From CAMPJM01 sp964440915 (lineage in GTDB: Bacteria > Bacteroidota > Bacteroidia > Cytophagales > Cyclobacteriaceae), in assembly GCA_964440915.1 (NCBI GenBank), contig CAYTTV010000007.1:1-64000 (forward strand): a DNA stretch of 64,000 bases. Reading direction: 5' to 3'. The position numbers were made by a program, and so were the translations under genes. Each line of letters opens with the position of its first letter. Position 1 is the stretch's first letter. Below, one piece after another: positions 63,062-64,000 of this stretch. The notes beneath the pieces were generated by a model. That model was not told where the DNA came from. It searched no databases and saw only the letters and a program-made list of their open reading frames with translations.

Positions 63062-64000
63062 TTAGTTGTCCTCCTGTAGTTCCTTCTTTTTGTTAAATTG
63101 CTCTTTCGCTGCTACAAGGTTGTCATACTCTTCCTGAGAACCTACGATCAAGTTGCCGTACTCTCTCCTTCCAGTACCTGCTGGGATCAAGTGACCTACG
63201 ATCACATTCTCTTTGAGTCCCATCAGATAATCTGCTTTCCCTCTTATAGAAGCCTCACTCAACACTTTGGTGGTTTCTTGGAATGAAGCAGCAGAAATAA
63301 AGCTCTCTGTACCTAGAGAAGCCTGGGTTATCCCTTGAAGCGTTGGCCTTGAAACCGCCGCTTCGGCATCTCTTACTTCGACAATTTTCATGTCTTTACG
63401 CTTCAAGCTAGAGTTTTCATCTCTTAACCTTCTAGCAGTAATGATCATCCCTGGTTTCAGATTTTCAGAATCGCCTGCTTCTACTACGACTTTTTTGTCC
63501 AGTATGCCGTCGTTCTCTTCTCTGAACACGAATTTATCAACAACTTGTCCTGGAAGAAAGCTTGTATCGCCAGCATCAATGATCTCAACCTTCTGCATCA
63601 TCTGACTTACTATAGTCTCAATATGCTTATCGTTGATTTTCACCCCTTGCAAACGGTATACATCTTGAATCTCGTTCACTAAATACTCCTGTACTGCTGT
63701 AGGTCCTTTAATAGAAAGGATGTCAGCTGGGGTAATGGCCCCATCAGAAAGTGGATAGCCAGCCTTCACGAAGTCGTTGTCCTGTACCAAGATATGCTTG
63801 GACAAGGAAACCAAATAACGCTTCTTCACGCCATCTTTAGATTCAATATAGATTTCTCTATTACCTCTCTTGATTCCACCATAGGTTACAACGCCGTCAA
63901 TCTCACTTACAACTGCTGGGTTGGAAGGGTTACGTGCTTCAAACAATTCAGTAACTCTTGGAAGACCACCTGTAATGTCTCGGGATTTACCCATTGAGCG
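63062..64000 (-). CDS. rpoC: RNA polymerase beta' subunit, C-terminal part
   Basis: About 312 residues in frame; the gene runs off the right edge, so the apparent Met near the edge is internal. GKSRDITGGLPRVTELFEAR is the conserved trigger-loop-following region of beta', followed by a barrel-sandwich part (VSLSKHILVQDNDFVKAGYP), DIQDVYRLQGVKINDKHIE-like bridge sequence, and the C-terminal FISAASFQETTKVLSEASIR. Complete 3' end with a Lys/Glu-rich tail. Confidence 0.97.
   Translation of the reverse strand, partial: RSMGKSRDITGGLPRVTELFEARNPSNPAVVSEIDGVVTYGGIKRGNREIYIESKDGVKKRYLVSLSKHILVQDNDFVKAGYPLSDGAITPADILSIKGPTAVQEYLVNEIQDVYRLQGVKINDKHIETIVSQMMQKVEIIDAGDTSFLPGQVVDKFVFREENDGILDKKVVVEAGDSENLKPGMIITARRLRDENSSLKRKDMKIVEVRDAEAAVSRPTLQGITQASLGTESFISAASFQETTKVLSEASIRGKADYLMGLKENVIVGHLIPAGTGRREYGNLIVGSQEEYDNLVAAKEQFNKKKELQEDN

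Overview
The window is a chromosomal segment of a Bacteroidota bacterium, most likely a gliding member of the Cytophagales. This rests on gldH, a GWxTD protein, a DUF2723 membrane protein, a secreted M43 protease with a type IX-like C-terminal domain, and promoters of the TTTG-N19-TAnnTTTG form. Start codons mostly lack a Shine-Dalgarno sequence and sit in A-rich leaders. Base composition looks moderately AT-rich. Two 100-base N runs (10067-10166 and 29233-29332) are scaffold gaps; each cuts at least one gene.

Region 1 (1-13.3 kb) holds mixed single genes: a large YfhO-type membrane protein that runs off the left edge, a GT2 glycosyltransferase, a 1191-residue hybrid sensor kinase, two tandem ~50-residue DUF5670-type membrane proteins too small for usual ORF cut-offs, a YihY/BrkB membrane protein, a TPR lipoprotein and a WG-repeat protein that converge on the first gap, and hemA.

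Region 2 (13.3-41.3 kb): an NSS-family sodium symporter followed by a 45-residue MetS-like subunit, a membrane-anchored helix-hairpin-helix protein, and a 1347-residue UPF1-like SF1 helicase. Then a minus-strand run recQ-purD-ricT-gldH, divergent from kdsD-manC. A RelE/ParE toxin remnant is broken by the second gap. Next come rlmB overlapping a GWxTD gene, a methyltransferase, DUF2723, a crotonase followed 3 nt later by a secreted M43 metalloprotease, a CrtI-like oxidoreductase, and an orphan specificity module of a type ISP/IIG restriction-modification enzyme. A ~90 bp dispersed repeat occurs at 20991 and 40285; the second copy abuts the orphan specificity module.

Region 3 (41.3-64 kb) is the core gene-expression block, all on the minus strand: rpoC(3' end)-DUF3467, then rpsL-rpsG-fusA-rpsJ, then the full L3-to-L17 series with secY, map, infA and rpoA, then carA-eno. 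Sequence signals split it. A promoter lies before rpsL. A perfect 13-bp terminator follows rpsJ, and a second promoter, sharing 11 nt around the -7 element with the rpsL promoter, lies before rplC. So S10 appears to belong to the str transcription unit. Terminators also follow rplQ and eno.

I did not see a convincing complete new multi-gene system. The best leads are the type ISP specificity orphan beside a dispersed repeat, the symporter with a periplasmic barrel-like insert plus tiny partner, the helicase with a degenerate nuclease-like tail, and the S10/L3 transcriptional split. I saw no tRNA, rRNA, CRISPR array, transposase or replication origin.
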